64,000 bases of DNA, taken from contig NZ_FSQZ01000001.1 in assembly GCF_900129645.1 (NCBI RefSeq), positions 682,001 to 746,000 on the forward strand, given 5' to 3'. Below, piece by piece: positions 1 to 8,094 of the stretch; positions within the stretch are counted from its first letter, which is position 1; each line of letters begins with the position of its first letter. The DNA comes from Acetomicrobium flavidum. Its GTDB lineage: Bacteria > Synergistota > Synergistia > Synergistales > Acetomicrobiaceae. The position numbers and the translations under genes were made by a program. The notes below the pieces were generated by a model. That model was not told the DNA's origin. It did not search any database and saw only the letters and a program-made list of their open reading frames with translations.

Positions 1-191
1 GTCGGTTTTGTCACATAAAAGGCGCTTCCGTTGTGCGACAAGACTTTTCCGCCATAACCTGCGCTCATGATCTGGTCATGTAAAATAATTCCGAGGCGCG
101 TCTCAAGTTTGCCGCCATCCTCCAGGGTAACCAAAAATCTGTCCTTTTTGGAGGCAGAACAAAGCGTTACCAGCGTTCCCGCTTCAAGCAT
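1..191 (-). CDS. trmI: tRNA (adenine-N1)-methyltransferase TrmI, N-terminal part, cut by window edge
   Basis: Only the first ~63 codons are in the window; the gene runs off the left edge. I translated it by hand from the minus strand. It begins MLEAGTLVTLCSASKKDRF and continues with LETRLGIILHD and GGKVLSHNG. This matches the small beta-barrel N-terminal domain that precedes the SAM-binding domain of the bacterial/archaeal m1A58 tRNA methyltransferase TrmI. GGAAG lies 8 nt upstream of the ATG at 191. A GTG at 200 would overlap the transketolase stop by 4 bp and is the alternative start. The tight junction implies co-transcription with tkt. The family call rests on the N-terminal pattern only, because the catalytic domain is not visible. 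Confidence 0.6.
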   Translation of the reverse strand, partial: MLEAGTLVTLCSASKKDRFLVTLEDGGKLETRLGIILHDQIMSAGYGGKVLSHNGSAFYVTKP

Positions 192-196
192 GGACG

Positions 197-2152
197 TCAC
201 TTCCGCAACGAGCAGCAGACAGCTTCGGCCACTTCTTCGGGGGCCAATCCCATGGCCTCAAAGACCTCGTCGGAGGAGCCGGAATCTCCGTAACGCGAAA
301 CTCCGAAGGACCTCACCTTTGCGCTTAAGTTCAAGGCCTGAAGCTTTGAGGTAATCTCGCGGCCTAACCCGCTATTGACGTTGTGATCCTCGTAGGTAAA
401 GATGGGGCCCCTTTTGGCGGCTTCGACCAAAACGTCTTCTTCCAGGGCCAATGGGCAAGAAACGCTGTAGACGCACAAGGAAATGCCCCTTTTTGCAAGT
501 ATTTCCCCGACCTTCAAGGCTCGATGGACCATATGCCCCATAGCAAATATCGACATGTCATGACCATGCCTGACTATGTCAATTTTTCCATAATTGAAGG
601 CGTAATCATCGGCGTAAAATGGGGTCAGACCATCCTTTCTGGTTAAGACGGGAAGGCGACTCCTTCCCATGGCCACACATATGTTTCCCTCCTGCTGCAA
701 TGCCCACCTCGTTACCCTGTCGGTCTGATTGGGATCGGCCGGGACGATCAGCTTCCAACCGAAAAGGTTGCGAAGCAACCCCACGTAATCTATGCATTGG
801 TGAGTCATCCCGTCTTCCCCCACATCCAAGCCCACATGAGTAAGGAAAAGTTTTAAGTTGGTCCTATTTATGTCGTTTAAACGCTGCTGGTTATATACTT
901 CTGTTAGTCCAAATACGCCAAAATCGGCCCAGACGCTCATCGCTCCACCGCAGGAAGCAGCGCCGGCAACGGTGGCAGTGGCGTGTTCTTGAATGCCTGC
1001 CTCCACGAACCATTCGGGACATTCCTTAGCAAACTCGTCCACCTTCACCGACGAAGCCAAATCGCAATCGAAGACTAAAATAGGGGTGGAGCTTCTTTCG
1101 CGATTCAGCCTTCCGATATCGGCCAATGCCTTGCCGAAGGCGGTTCTATTGTCCACCTTGGCATCAGGAGGGTAAGAGAAGGGCAAGCCCGTATATATCT
1201 TTGGTGTTCGAGGATTAACGGTTCTACCCTTTGGCAACGGTCCTTTCCTTGCCGCTAAGGCTTCTTCCAAAAGGGAGGGATCTTCTCCAAGTTCTGCCAT
1301 GGCCTTAAGGTACTCTTCCTTTGAGAGGGCTTTACCGTGATAGTCAGGGATGTTTTCCATGAAGGAGACACCCTTTCCCATTACGGTATTACAAAATACG
1401 ACGCTTGGTTTCTCGTCTTCATACGCTTTCTTCATGACGGAATACATATCGGCAGGATCGTGCCCATCGCATTCATACACCTGCCAGCCATCAGCTTCCC
1501 AAAGCTTCTTGTAGTTTGCAGGCATGACTTCATGTACTTTGCCGCTTATCTGAATGCGGTTGAAGTCGATCAAAGCCGTAATGTTATTCAGCGCTTCTTT
1601 GAACGCAATCCTGCGAGCCTCGGCCACTTGGCCTTTTGTCTGTTCGCCGTCTCCCATGAGCACAAAGACATGCCCGTCGCTCTGGCGTTTTCTTTGAGCC
1701 AAAGCGTAACCTACTCCAGCAGCAAGGCCTTGTCCAAGATTTCCACTTGCCCAGTCAATGCCCCAAACCGATCGTTCCACATGTCCCTGGAAGGGGCTCC
1801 CCGTCCTTCTAAAATTGCCCAAAAGCATGGATGGATCAAAAAAACCCAAATAGGCCAAGGTCGAATACGCCGCCGGTGCCGTATGTCCGTGGCTGATCAC
1901 TATGAAGTCTCTCTCTATGCTTTCTACATTATCCCTTCGGACATCGCTTACAGCGTAACTCATCAAATACATCTCTATGCTTGACATAGAGCCGGCCGGA
2001 TGTCCGCTGTTTGCCGCCGTGGTCATGGTAAGTATCCAACCGCGGCATCTTTGGGCAGCGCTGCGAAAGGCGGCAATTTCCCTTTCATCCAGATTATCCT
2101 TCGGAAAATGGCTAAGCGAAAGAAGCAAGCTGCTGTCTATTGAATCATTCAT
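197..2152 (-). CDS. tkt: Transketolase
   Basis: Full-length 651-residue thiamine-diphosphate enzyme of the non-oxidative pentose phosphate pathway, moving two-carbon ketol units between sugar phosphates in the cytoplasm. Visible family features are SGHP near residue 49, SHGHTAPAAY near 87, and the ThDP/Mg-binding GDGE at about 167-170 with an asparagine ~28 residues later (IDFNRIQ). The C-terminal half has the pyrimidine-domain GIQEHA segment carrying the catalytic glutamate. Length matches one-chain transketolases rather than the split archaeal form. The start is set by GGAGGTAATGAC before the ATG. It lies directly upstream of trmI and divergently from the helicase gene. The protein is somewhat divergent from E. 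coli TktA, so a transketolase-like sugar enzyme with different acceptor preference cannot be excluded. Confidence 0.9.
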   Translation of the reverse strand: MNDSIDSSLLLSLSHFPKDNLDEREIAAFRSAAQRCRGWILTMTTAANSGHPAGSMSSIEMYLMSYAVSDVRRDNVESIERDFIVISHGHTAPAAYSTLAYLGFFDPSMLLGNFRRTGSPFQGHVERSVWGIDWASGNLGQGLAAGVGYALAQRKRQSDGHVFVLMGDGEQTKGQVAEARRIAFKEALNNITALIDFNRIQISGKVHEVMPANYKKLWEADGWQVYECDGHDPADMYSVMKKAYEDEKPSVVFCNTVMGKGVSFMENIPDYHGKALSKEEYLKAMAELGEDPSLLEEALAARKGPLPKGRTVNPRTPKIYTGLPFSYPPDAKVDNRTAFGKALADIGRLNRERSSTPILVFDCDLASSVKVDEFAKECPEWFVEAGIQEHATATVAGAASCGGAMSVWADFGVFGLTEVYNQQRLNDINRTNLKLFLTHVGLDVGEDGMTHQCIDYVGLLRNLFGWKLIVPADPNQTDRVTRWALQQEGNICVAMGRSRLPVLTRKDGLTPFYADDYAFNYGKIDIVRHGHDMSIFAMGHMVHRALKVGEILAKRGISLCVYSVSCPLALEEDVLVEAAKRGPIFTYEDHNVNSGLGREITSKLQALNLSAKVRSFGVSRYGDSGSSDEVFEAMGLAPEEVAEAVCCSLRK

Positions 2153-2324
2153 GTCATTACCTCCAGATATGAGAAAGTTTTATCTCTTCGCACAACTTAT
2201 GTTGAAAGAACAACTTAATAATATCTCAAGCACATTTACAGGCTCAGACGCATACCTTATACCAGCAACCGATGAGCGACGCAACCTCTTTATAAGCCTA
2301 GACACAGAAATTGCGACCAAAAAC

Positions 2325-2352
2325 TTGACATTACATTTTTTTCCTGGATAAT
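2325..2352 (+). promoter_or_regulatory. Sigma-70-type promoter for the DEGD-box helicase
   Basis: A perfect -35 TTGACA at 2325-2330 is followed after 16 bp by GATAAT (5 of 6 to consensus) at 2347-2352. This predicts a start near 2359 and a leader of about 58 nt before the ATG at 2417. No strong Shine-Dalgarno sits close to that ATG, so the leader may control translation. It is the only clear plus-strand promoter in this part of the window. Confidence 0.65.
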
Positions 2353-2416
2353 TGATGAGTTTGCTGAAATAAAAAGCATCCTTAGACAACGCGGAAGGTA
2401 GGTATTGTAAAGTTTA

Positions 2417-3907
2417 ATGAGCATCAATGTTAACGGATTTAAAAAGTACGGATTGAGCGAGAGATTGCTTGATGCCATCGAGGCTAAGGGATTTGCTTCA
2501 CCGACTCCCGTTCAAAGGGAGATGCTGAACCTCGACAGCTTCAAGAGAGACGTGATAGTAAGGGCAAAGACGGGTTCCGGAAAGACGCTTGCCTTTCTGC
2601 TTCCCATCTACAACGAAGGAAACCTCGATAGCGGTAGCCCTAAGGTACTGATACTTTCTCCCACCAGGGAATTAGCCCTACAAACTAATGCGGAAGCATG
2701 TTGGTTGGGGCAAAATCAGGACATCTCCACGGCCAGCCTGGTGGGCGGAATGGACATGGCCAAGCAAATTCGAGAGCTAAGAAAGGGCGCATCGATAGTC
2801 ATCGGCACTCCCGGCAGGACGTTGGATCACTTGCGCCAAGGCACGCTTAAACCAGAAGGCATACACAGCATCATACTTGACGAAGGGGATCGCATGCTGG
2901 ACATGGGCTTTAAAGAGGAACTCGAAGCCATTCTTCAAGCGCTTCCCAAGAAAAAGAGGACGTGGCTTTTCTCCGCCACCATGCCCGAAGAGGTAATGAC
3001 AATTTCCAAGAAATACCTCAATGAGCCACTTTGCATTGACCTCGTCGAAGACGAAAACCAGCATTCCGATATAGAGCATGAAATCTACACGGTCCCCCAA
3101 AGGTTTGCCTTTGAGGGGCTGGTCAATGTGCTTTTGTGGGAAAGTCCGACCAAGGGCCTCATCTTCTGTCGCACGAAGGCGGAGACAATGGAAATTGCAA
3201 AAAAGCTTTCTGCAAAGGGCTTTAAGGCATTATGCCTAAATGGGGACATGACGCAGAGAGAAAGAAGCGCTTCCCTGGGGGCATTTAAATCCGGACAAAC
3301 ATCCCTCCTGGTAGCGACGAACGTGGCAGCAAGGGGCCTTGACGTGCCGGGGGTTGATTACGTCGTTCAGTACGGCCTGCCAGACGATCTCGAGACCTTC
3401 ATACACCGCAGCGGGCGCACCGGAAGGGCGGGTGCTCATGGCAAGGATGTCTTGGTCCTTACTCCCCAAGAAACGCGGCACATTAAACAAATGATTGGCA
3501 AAACTAAAATAAAGGCCAAATGGCTTATCGTGCCAAACCGCAATGACATTAACAAAAAAAGGAAGATCGAATACGAAAAGGACCTCCTTGGCACCGATGT
3601 GGTTGACGAAGATGTGCTGACATGGGCAGGGGAACTGCTCGAAAAAAGCGACCCAGCAACATTGGTCGCAAAGTTGCTTAAAAGAACGAACGCAGATAGC
3701 GCGGGCGGCTACGACCTGGAGGAGGAATTAAAGCGAGAGCTAAAGCGAGAGCCCCTGAAGAGAAAGGACTCCTCGTGGGCCAAAGGCAAGAAAGACATGC
3801 ATTCAATTTCAAGAGATAAAAAGATAAAACCACGCCGAAAAATACGCAGTTCGGATTTGATCCTGGCCGAACCTCAAAATTTAGGAAAAAAACGAAGATA
3901 CAGCTAG
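2417..3907 (+). CDS. DEAD-box-family ATP-dependent RNA helicase with a DEGD motif II
   Basis: A 496-residue SF2 RNA helicase. In order it has a Q motif (FASPTPVQREM, ~26-36), Walker A AKTGSGKT (~50-57), PTRELA (~82), TPGR (~131), motif II DEGD (155-158), SAT (~186) and motif VI HRSGRTGRAG. After the two RecA-like domains comes a ~60-residue lysine/arginine-rich tail, probably for RNA binding. Motif II reads DEGD where the family has DEAD; the codons are GAC GAA GGG GAT. Glycine at that position is uncommon, but the catalytic D and E are kept, so activity is likely. Role (RNA unwinding in ribosome assembly or mRNA turnover) is inferred from the family. It is the only plus-strand gene, has its own promoter, and ends at a bidirectional terminator. 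Confidence 0.9.
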   Translation: MSINVNGFKKYGLSERLLDAIEAKGFASPTPVQREMLNLDSFKRDVIVRAKTGSGKTLAFLLPIYNEGNLDSGSPKVLILSPTRELALQTNAEACWLGQNQDISTASLVGGMDMAKQIRELRKGASIVIGTPGRTLDHLRQGTLKPEGIHSIILDEGDRMLDMGFKEELEAILQALPKKKRTWLFSATMPEEVMTISKKYLNEPLCIDLVEDENQHSDIEHEIYTVPQRFAFEGLVNVLLWESPTKGLIFCRTKAETMEIAKKLSAKGFKALCLNGDMTQRERSASLGAFKSGQTSLLVATNVAARGLDVPGVDYVVQYGLPDDLETFIHRSGRTGRAGAHGKDVLVLTPQETRHIKQMIGKTKIKAKWLIVPNRNDINKKRKIEYEKDLLGTDVVDEDVLTWAGELLEKSDPATLVAKLLKRTNADSAGGYDLEEELKRELKREPLKRKDSSWAKGKKDMHSISRDKKIKPRRKIRSSDLILAEPQNLGKKRRYS

Positions 3908-3947
3908 GCAGATCGAGACTTCTTTAGCGAGCATAGCTCCTTTTGAA

Positions 3948-3987
3948 ATATAAATAGCGGAAGCTTGCAAGCTTCCGCTATTTATAT
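3948..3987. terminator. Bidirectional terminator, 40-nt perfect palindrome
   Basis: A 19-bp perfect stem with a 2-nt centre (ATATAAATAGCGGAAGCTT and its complement) lies between the convergent ends of the helicase gene and ald. The A/T-rich ends can give a U-rich tail on either strand, so it can terminate both transcripts. Confidence 0.8.
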
Positions 3988-4019
3988 GGCTTTATTCTAA
4001 CGTAGCATGGGTTTGCTGC

Positions 4020-5141
4020 CTACCTAATGACCTCTTCTGCCGGTTTATAGTGATCCATCATGCCAAAGGCCTCGGCGACCGGTTTAAACGTGATTATCCC
4101 CTTGTACATGTTCAAGCCCTTCAGCAAAGCAGGATTTTCCTTCACTGCGCGCTCTACGCCCTTCTTTACCAGCTGTAGGCCATATAGTATGGTGCTGTTG
4201 TTCAAGGCATATGTGGCAGTCCTCGCATAAGCTCCGGGCATATTGGCCACGCAATAATGGACCACGCCGTCGACTATATATACGGGGTCAGAATGGGTCG
4301 TAGGCTTGGATGTTTCAGTGCAGCCGCCCTGGTCTATTGCCACATCTACAATTACAGAACCAGGCTTCATCATCTTAAGATGCTCTCTTTTAACGAGCTT
4401 TGGCGCCTTAGCTCCGGGTATTAACACGGCTCCAACGACTATATCGGCTTCCCGCAAGCCGGCTTCCAGGGTATGGCTGTCGCTGAACACGGGAAAGACA
4501 TTGGAAGGCATTGTTTGAGCCAGACGCTCTAGAGCATTGGGGTTGACGTCGAGTATGGTTACCCTGGCGCCCAATCCTGCTCCAACCCTGGCTGCGTTGC
4601 TTCCGACACTGCCGCCCCCGATTACCAATATATTGGCGGGAGCCACTCCCGGAACGCCCGTGGGAAGCAGTCCCATGCCGCCATGGGGTTTGCCCAAGTA
4701 GTAAGCCCCCATAAGGCAGGCCATTCGCCCGGCGATGGTGCTCATGGGCTTCAGCAAGGGAAGCGAACCGTCAGCTTCCTGAACGGTCTCGTAGGCTATT
4801 GCTATTATCTTCTTTTCAAGACACGCTTTGGTGAGCTCCTCATCTGCTGCGAAATGAAAATAAGTATAGATGATTTGATTTTCGCGCATCAGGTCGTACT
4901 CTTGGGGAAGGGGTTCTTTTACCTTTACGATCATGTCGGATGTTGCCCAAACCTCTTTGGCAGAGTCGAGGATCTTGGCTCCTGCTGCTTTGTATTCCTC
5001 ATCAGTAATGTTGGAGCCAACGCCAGCGCCTTTCTCCACCACTACCTCATGACCGGCATCAACGTAGGCCTTAACGGCTGCAGGGATGAGCCCCACCCTG
5101 AACTCGTTGTCCTTTACCTCTTTCGGACATCCTATCCTCAT
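4020..5141 (-). CDS. ald: Alanine dehydrogenase
   Basis: A 373-residue NAD-dependent L-alanine dehydrogenase (alanine + NAD + water to pyruvate, ammonia and NADH). The N terminus MRIGCPKEVKDNEFRVG is the classic AlaDH/PNT start, with substrate-contacting R15-type and K-rich residues. A Rossmann segment VIGGGSVGSNAARVG binds NAD and is followed by the DVNP acidic residue. Length is typical for Ald (~370) and far short of the transhydrogenase alpha chain. AAAGGGGG lies just upstream of the start. It sits next to alr and the AGCS alanine symporter, so together they import D/L-alanine, racemise it and oxidise it. A shared AATTGAGATAA motif lies upstream of both ald and the symporter. Confidence 0.96.
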   Translation of the reverse strand: MRIGCPKEVKDNEFRVGLIPAAVKAYVDAGHEVVVEKGAGVGSNITDEEYKAAGAKILDSAKEVWATSDMIVKVKEPLPQEYDLMRENQIIYTYFHFAADEELTKACLEKKIIAIAYETVQEADGSLPLLKPMSTIAGRMACLMGAYYLGKPHGGMGLLPTGVPGVAPANILVIGGGSVGSNAARVGAGLGARVTILDVNPNALERLAQTMPSNVFPVFSDSHTLEAGLREADIVVGAVLIPGAKAPKLVKREHLKMMKPGSVIVDVAIDQGGCTETSKPTTHSDPVYIVDGVVHYCVANMPGAYARTATYALNNSTILYGLQLVKKGVERAVKENPALLKGLNMYKGIITFKPVAEAFGMMDHYKPAEEVIR

Positions 5142-5158
5142 CTAAAAAGCCCCCTTTG

Positions 5159-5215
5159 ATTGAGATGGTTTAAAAACTAATTGAGATAATTAAAACTAGC
5201 ACTTTAATTGTCATT
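5159..5215 (-). promoter_or_regulatory. Putative ald promoter and operator region with AATTGAGATAA
   Basis: The gap between alr and ald contains, on the minus strand, ATGACA and AATTAT hexamers 17 bp apart as a weak promoter candidate. On plus it carries AATTGAGATAA at 5179-5189 and a shorter copy ATTGAGAT at 5159-5166. The same 11-mer occurs upstream of the alanine symporter at 7957-7967. I read the repeated motif as a possible regulator site; the regulator is unknown. Confidence 0.4.
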
Positions 5216-6344
5216 ATACTATATTTTCTTGCAAATATACACGTGGGACTCGGGGAGTAAATAAATTGGGCACCTCGTAATTAATCGTGCCAAGCAAGCC
5301 GGCTATCTCCTCAGGCGTTATGCGCTCCTTACCCTGGGCACCTATGAGCACGACTTCGTCACCCACTTTAACGTTCGGGATGTGGGTGACGTTTACCATA
5401 GTTTGATCCATGCATATGTTTCCAACGATGGGGGCACGCACGCCCTTTATCAAGACGGAGGCCCTCATGGAAAGAGTCCTGGGATAACCGTCATGGTACC
5501 CTATGGGAAGTATGGCTATCCTCTCTTCGCCCCTCGTCATGTAGCGCAGCCCGTAACCCACGCCGCTTCCAAGGGGAAGCGTCCTCAATGCAGCCACCTC
5601 CGTCTTGACCTGAAAGACGGGCTTGAGATCGAAGGGCTTATTGCAATGTTCGGACGGCCACATACCGTAGAGTATCAATCCAGGTCTCACGGCATCCAAG
5701 TGATACTTTGGAACGTTAAGCGTCGCGGGGCTATTGCAGACATGTCGCAACCTAACCTTGACCCCGAACTCATCCAGTATGTCCAAAGCCTTCATATATC
5801 TCTTAAATTGCCAATGGGTGTACTCCAGATTTATTTCATCAGCCGTAGCAAAGTGGGTAAAAGCTCCTTCCACGTCAAGTCCCGGCAAGCCTTTAAGTTC
5901 GGGTAGCACCCCTGGCAACTCCTCGGGCAAAAAGCCAATCCTTCCCATGCCGGAGTCGATCTTCAAATGAAGGCGCGCCACCTTGGCTTGTCTTTGAGCC
6001 GCCTGACTAGCTGCATGGGCAAAGGCCATGTCGGTTAGGGCTGCCGCTATGTCGTGTCTTACATAGCATTCGGCAGCCTCGCAAGGGGAAGGCCCAAGGA
6101 CGAGCAACGGTTCACTGATCCCCGCTTCCCTCAAGGCAATGGCCTCATCGGGGGTTGCAACGGCAAATCGTTGACATCCCGCTTCCGCCAGTGCCCTCGC
6201 GATTCGAACTATCCCCATCCCGTATCCGTTTGCCTTGACGACCGACATCACTTGGACATTGGGGCCTACAAAACTTCTCACGCAATTGAAGTTATGTTGC
6301 AAATTTGTGAGGTTCACCTCGTATCTCGTCGGCCTCAAATTCAA
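5214..6344 (-). CDS. alr: Alanine racemase
   Basis: A 376-residue fold-type III PLP enzyme interconverting L- and D-alanine for peptidoglycan or, here, possibly D-alanine catabolism. The PLP lysine is K37 in VVKANGYGMG (most homologues read ANAYGHG). The C-terminal domain carries the second catalytic region GSGVGYGLRY and ILPIGYHDGYPR, then GNICMDQTMVNV, all characteristic of Alr. Length is as expected. It lies between the symporter (upstream) and ald (downstream), which suggests a catabolic role in feeding L-alanine to Ald besides wall synthesis. This assignment of role is inference; the enzyme identity is firm. Confidence 0.95.
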   Translation of the reverse strand: MNLRPTRYEVNLTNLQHNFNCVRSFVGPNVQVMSVVKANGYGMGIVRIARALAEAGCQRFAVATPDEAIALREAGISEPLLVLGPSPCEAAECYVRHDIAAALTDMAFAHAASQAAQRQAKVARLHLKIDSGMGRIGFLPEELPGVLPELKGLPGLDVEGAFTHFATADEINLEYTHWQFKRYMKALDILDEFGVKVRLRHVCNSPATLNVPKYHLDAVRPGLILYGMWPSEHCNKPFDLKPVFQVKTEVAALRTLPLGSGVGYGLRYMTRGEERIAILPIGYHDGYPRTLSMRASVLIKGVRAPIVGNICMDQTMVNVTHIPNVKVGDEVVLIGAQGKERITPEEIAGLLGTINYEVPNLFTPRVPRVYLQENIV

Positions 6345-6366
6345 TCAAAACACCCCCAATATCAAC

Positions 6367-6398
6367 GAAGAAAGGGAGGCGTATGCCTCCCTTTCTTC
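6367..6398 (-). terminator. Hairpin between the alanine symporter gene and alr
   Basis: A 14-bp perfect stem (GAAGAAAGGGAGGC with its complement) encloses a GTAT/ATAC loop, 13 bp past the symporter stop. The minus-strand sequence that follows is not U-rich (GTTGATATTGG), so it may attenuate, or protect a 3' end, rather than fully terminate. Confidence 0.5.
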
Positions 6399-6410
6399 TG
6401 ATCTTACAAC

Positions 6411-7787
6411 TTACACCAGTTCTCCACGCGACCTCTTGGCATCGAAGTCCCTGACCAAGCGACGCACTTCGCCAGACACCCACCACAAAGCTATGAGGTT
6501 GGGTATGGCCATCAGGCCGTTTAACGTATCGGCCAGATCCCAAATATTGTGAAGGAACTGGCTTCCGCCCCAACCGCCTAAAATTATACAGACGATCCAA
6601 AGGAACTTATACACCGGGATAACCTTAAGGCCAAACACGTAAGTCATGCCAGTCTCGCCGTACCAATACCATCCGAGGACGGTGGAATAGGCAAAAAGTG
6701 CCAAAGAAATTGCTAAAAATATTATGCCAGTTTCTCCCCATAAAGTTTTAAATGCAGTTAACGTCAGCTGCGCACCTGAAAGCTCCGGGTATCCCGTAAG
6801 CGTTCCGGTAGCAATTATGCTCATCCCCGTTATTGTGCAAATCACTATCGTGTCCAAAAAAACCTCGAAGATGCCCATCGTCCCCTGCCTTACCGGATGA
6901 TCAGTTATAGCAGTGCAATGCACCATTGGAGCTGAACCTAGCCCGGCTTCGTTGGAGAAGATGCCCCTTGCAACACCTTTGATCAATGCCTGCCTTACCG
7001 ACCACCCCGCTATTGCACCCGGGAGGGCCATAGGATCATGGAAGGCATAATAAAATACGGCCTTAAAGGCCGCTGGCATCTGTGCAATGTGAGTTGCAAA
7101 CAAAACAACACCACCGATGATATAGAAAAGACACATTAACGGTATCAATATTGTAGTCACATTGGCTATGCTCTTTAATCCGCCTATTATCACAAGCCCC
7201 GTTACCACGGCAAGGGCTATAGCTGTATACAATGGAGGTACATTAAAGCCAAGATTTACAGCGCCAGCCGCGGAGTTGGCCTGGGCCATATTGCCTATGC
7301 CGAAGGAGGCCAACCCGGCAAAGAGGGCAAAAAGCCAGGCCAACCATTTTTGACCGGTTGCTGCCTTTAAGACGTACATGGTGCCGCCACGCCAGTTTCC
7401 AAGTTCGTCTTTTTCCCTAAACCGCGTGGCAAGCGTGACCTCCACCATCTTGGTGGCCATGCCAAAGACAGCTGATACCCACATCCAAAACATGGCTCCG
7501 GGTCCGCCAAGGTGAATGGCGGTGGCAACACCTGCAATATTTCCGGAGCCAACGGTGGAAGCAAGAGCGGTGGCCAGCGCTGCAAAGGGCGAAATGGTAC
7601 CCTCTGCTCCCTGGCCCTTACGAGCACTTTTGGATAAGGCATATTTAAACGAAAGAGCGAAGTATCTTATTTGAGGAAATCCTAATAAAAACGTCAAATA
7701 GACTCCCGTGCCAACAAGAAAGGCACACATCCATGGGCCCCATACGATGCTATTGATGAAACTGTTAAGCTTCAAAATTGCCTCCAT
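6411..7787 (-). CDS. Sodium:alanine symporter (AGCS family)
   Basis: A 458-residue polytopic membrane protein of the alanine/glycine:cation symporter family. The signature regions are present: GFPQIRYF near the first helices, then GTISPFAALATALASTVGSG and GNIAGVATAI, with later GIFSNEAGLGSAPM. I count about ten to eleven hydrophobic segments. It imports alanine or glycine with Na+. The start at 7787 has AGGAGGGG 5 nt upstream. It is first in a series followed by alr and ald, so alanine is the likely substrate, but glycine is also plausible given the adjacent glycine reductase operon. Confidence 0.93.
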   Translation of the reverse strand: MEAILKLNSFINSIVWGPWMCAFLVGTGVYLTFLLGFPQIRYFALSFKYALSKSARKGQGAEGTISPFAALATALASTVGSGNIAGVATAIHLGGPGAMFWMWVSAVFGMATKMVEVTLATRFREKDELGNWRGGTMYVLKAATGQKWLAWLFALFAGLASFGIGNMAQANSAAGAVNLGFNVPPLYTAIALAVVTGLVIIGGLKSIANVTTILIPLMCLFYIIGGVVLFATHIAQMPAAFKAVFYYAFHDPMALPGAIAGWSVRQALIKGVARGIFSNEAGLGSAPMVHCTAITDHPVRQGTMGIFEVFLDTIVICTITGMSIIATGTLTGYPELSGAQLTLTAFKTLWGETGIIFLAISLALFAYSTVLGWYWYGETGMTYVFGLKVIPVYKFLWIVCIILGGWGGSQFLHNIWDLADTLNGLMAIPNLIALWWVSGEVRRLVRDFDAKRSRGELV

Positions 7788-8025
7788 ATTTTCCCCTCCT
7801 TTGCTATCGCTCTAACCAAGACATGAAGACATAGCGCCTCTTGCCCGTTTTTGTGGAAAATATCACCTCCCTTAAAATAAAACACCCTGCTCTTACTCCC
7901 GATCTCTAATTGAAATGTAAAATAACTTCGCTGATATGCCATCGAAATATAATCACAATTGAGATAAGTTTCTAACATCACAAAATTCATCAAGTTGCAA
8001 ATATTATACTATAGGTTTAAAAACA
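7788..8025 (-). promoter_or_regulatory. Leader and upstream control region of the alanine symporter
   Basis: About 240 bp without a gene between the grd terminator and the symporter start. It holds TATAAT on the minus strand (8003-8008) without a good -35. The motif AATTGAGATAA lies at 7957-7967, identical to the one before ald, and a related TCTCTAATTGAAA lies at 7903-7915. A short minus-strand open frame here (7772-7993) has no recognisable product and overlaps the symporter start, so I do not call it a gene. Confidence 0.4.
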
Positions 8026-8061
8026 ACAAAAGGAGCAACTTTAAAAGGTCGCTCCTTTTGT
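8026..8061 (-). terminator. Rho-independent terminator of the grd operon
   Basis: An 11-bp stem (ACAAAAGGAGC with GCTCCTTTTGT) encloses a 14-nt loop and is followed on the minus strand by TGTTTTT. It lies 34 bp past the grdD stop. Confidence 0.85.
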
Positions 8062-8094
8062 GTATAAAGCACAGTTTATATTTAGCGTATAAAC

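Noticed and set aside
67-354. Plus-strand frames opposite tkt, grd, secA, hsp70 and other genes
   Set aside because: They lie opposite well-supported genes, are low in complexity or arginine/serine-rich, and lack ribosome-binding sites.
2180-2389. Minus-strand 69-codon frame between tkt and the helicase gene
   Set aside because: No ribosome-binding site or recognisable product. The region carries the helicase promoter instead.
3948-3987. Perfect palindrome as a recombination or protein-binding site
   Set aside because: Its position between two convergent gene ends and its A/T-rich flanks fit a bidirectional terminator.
7772-7993. 73-codon frame upstream of the alanine symporter
   Set aside because: Overlaps the symporter start and ribosome-binding site and resembles no known protein. 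More likely leader sequence.
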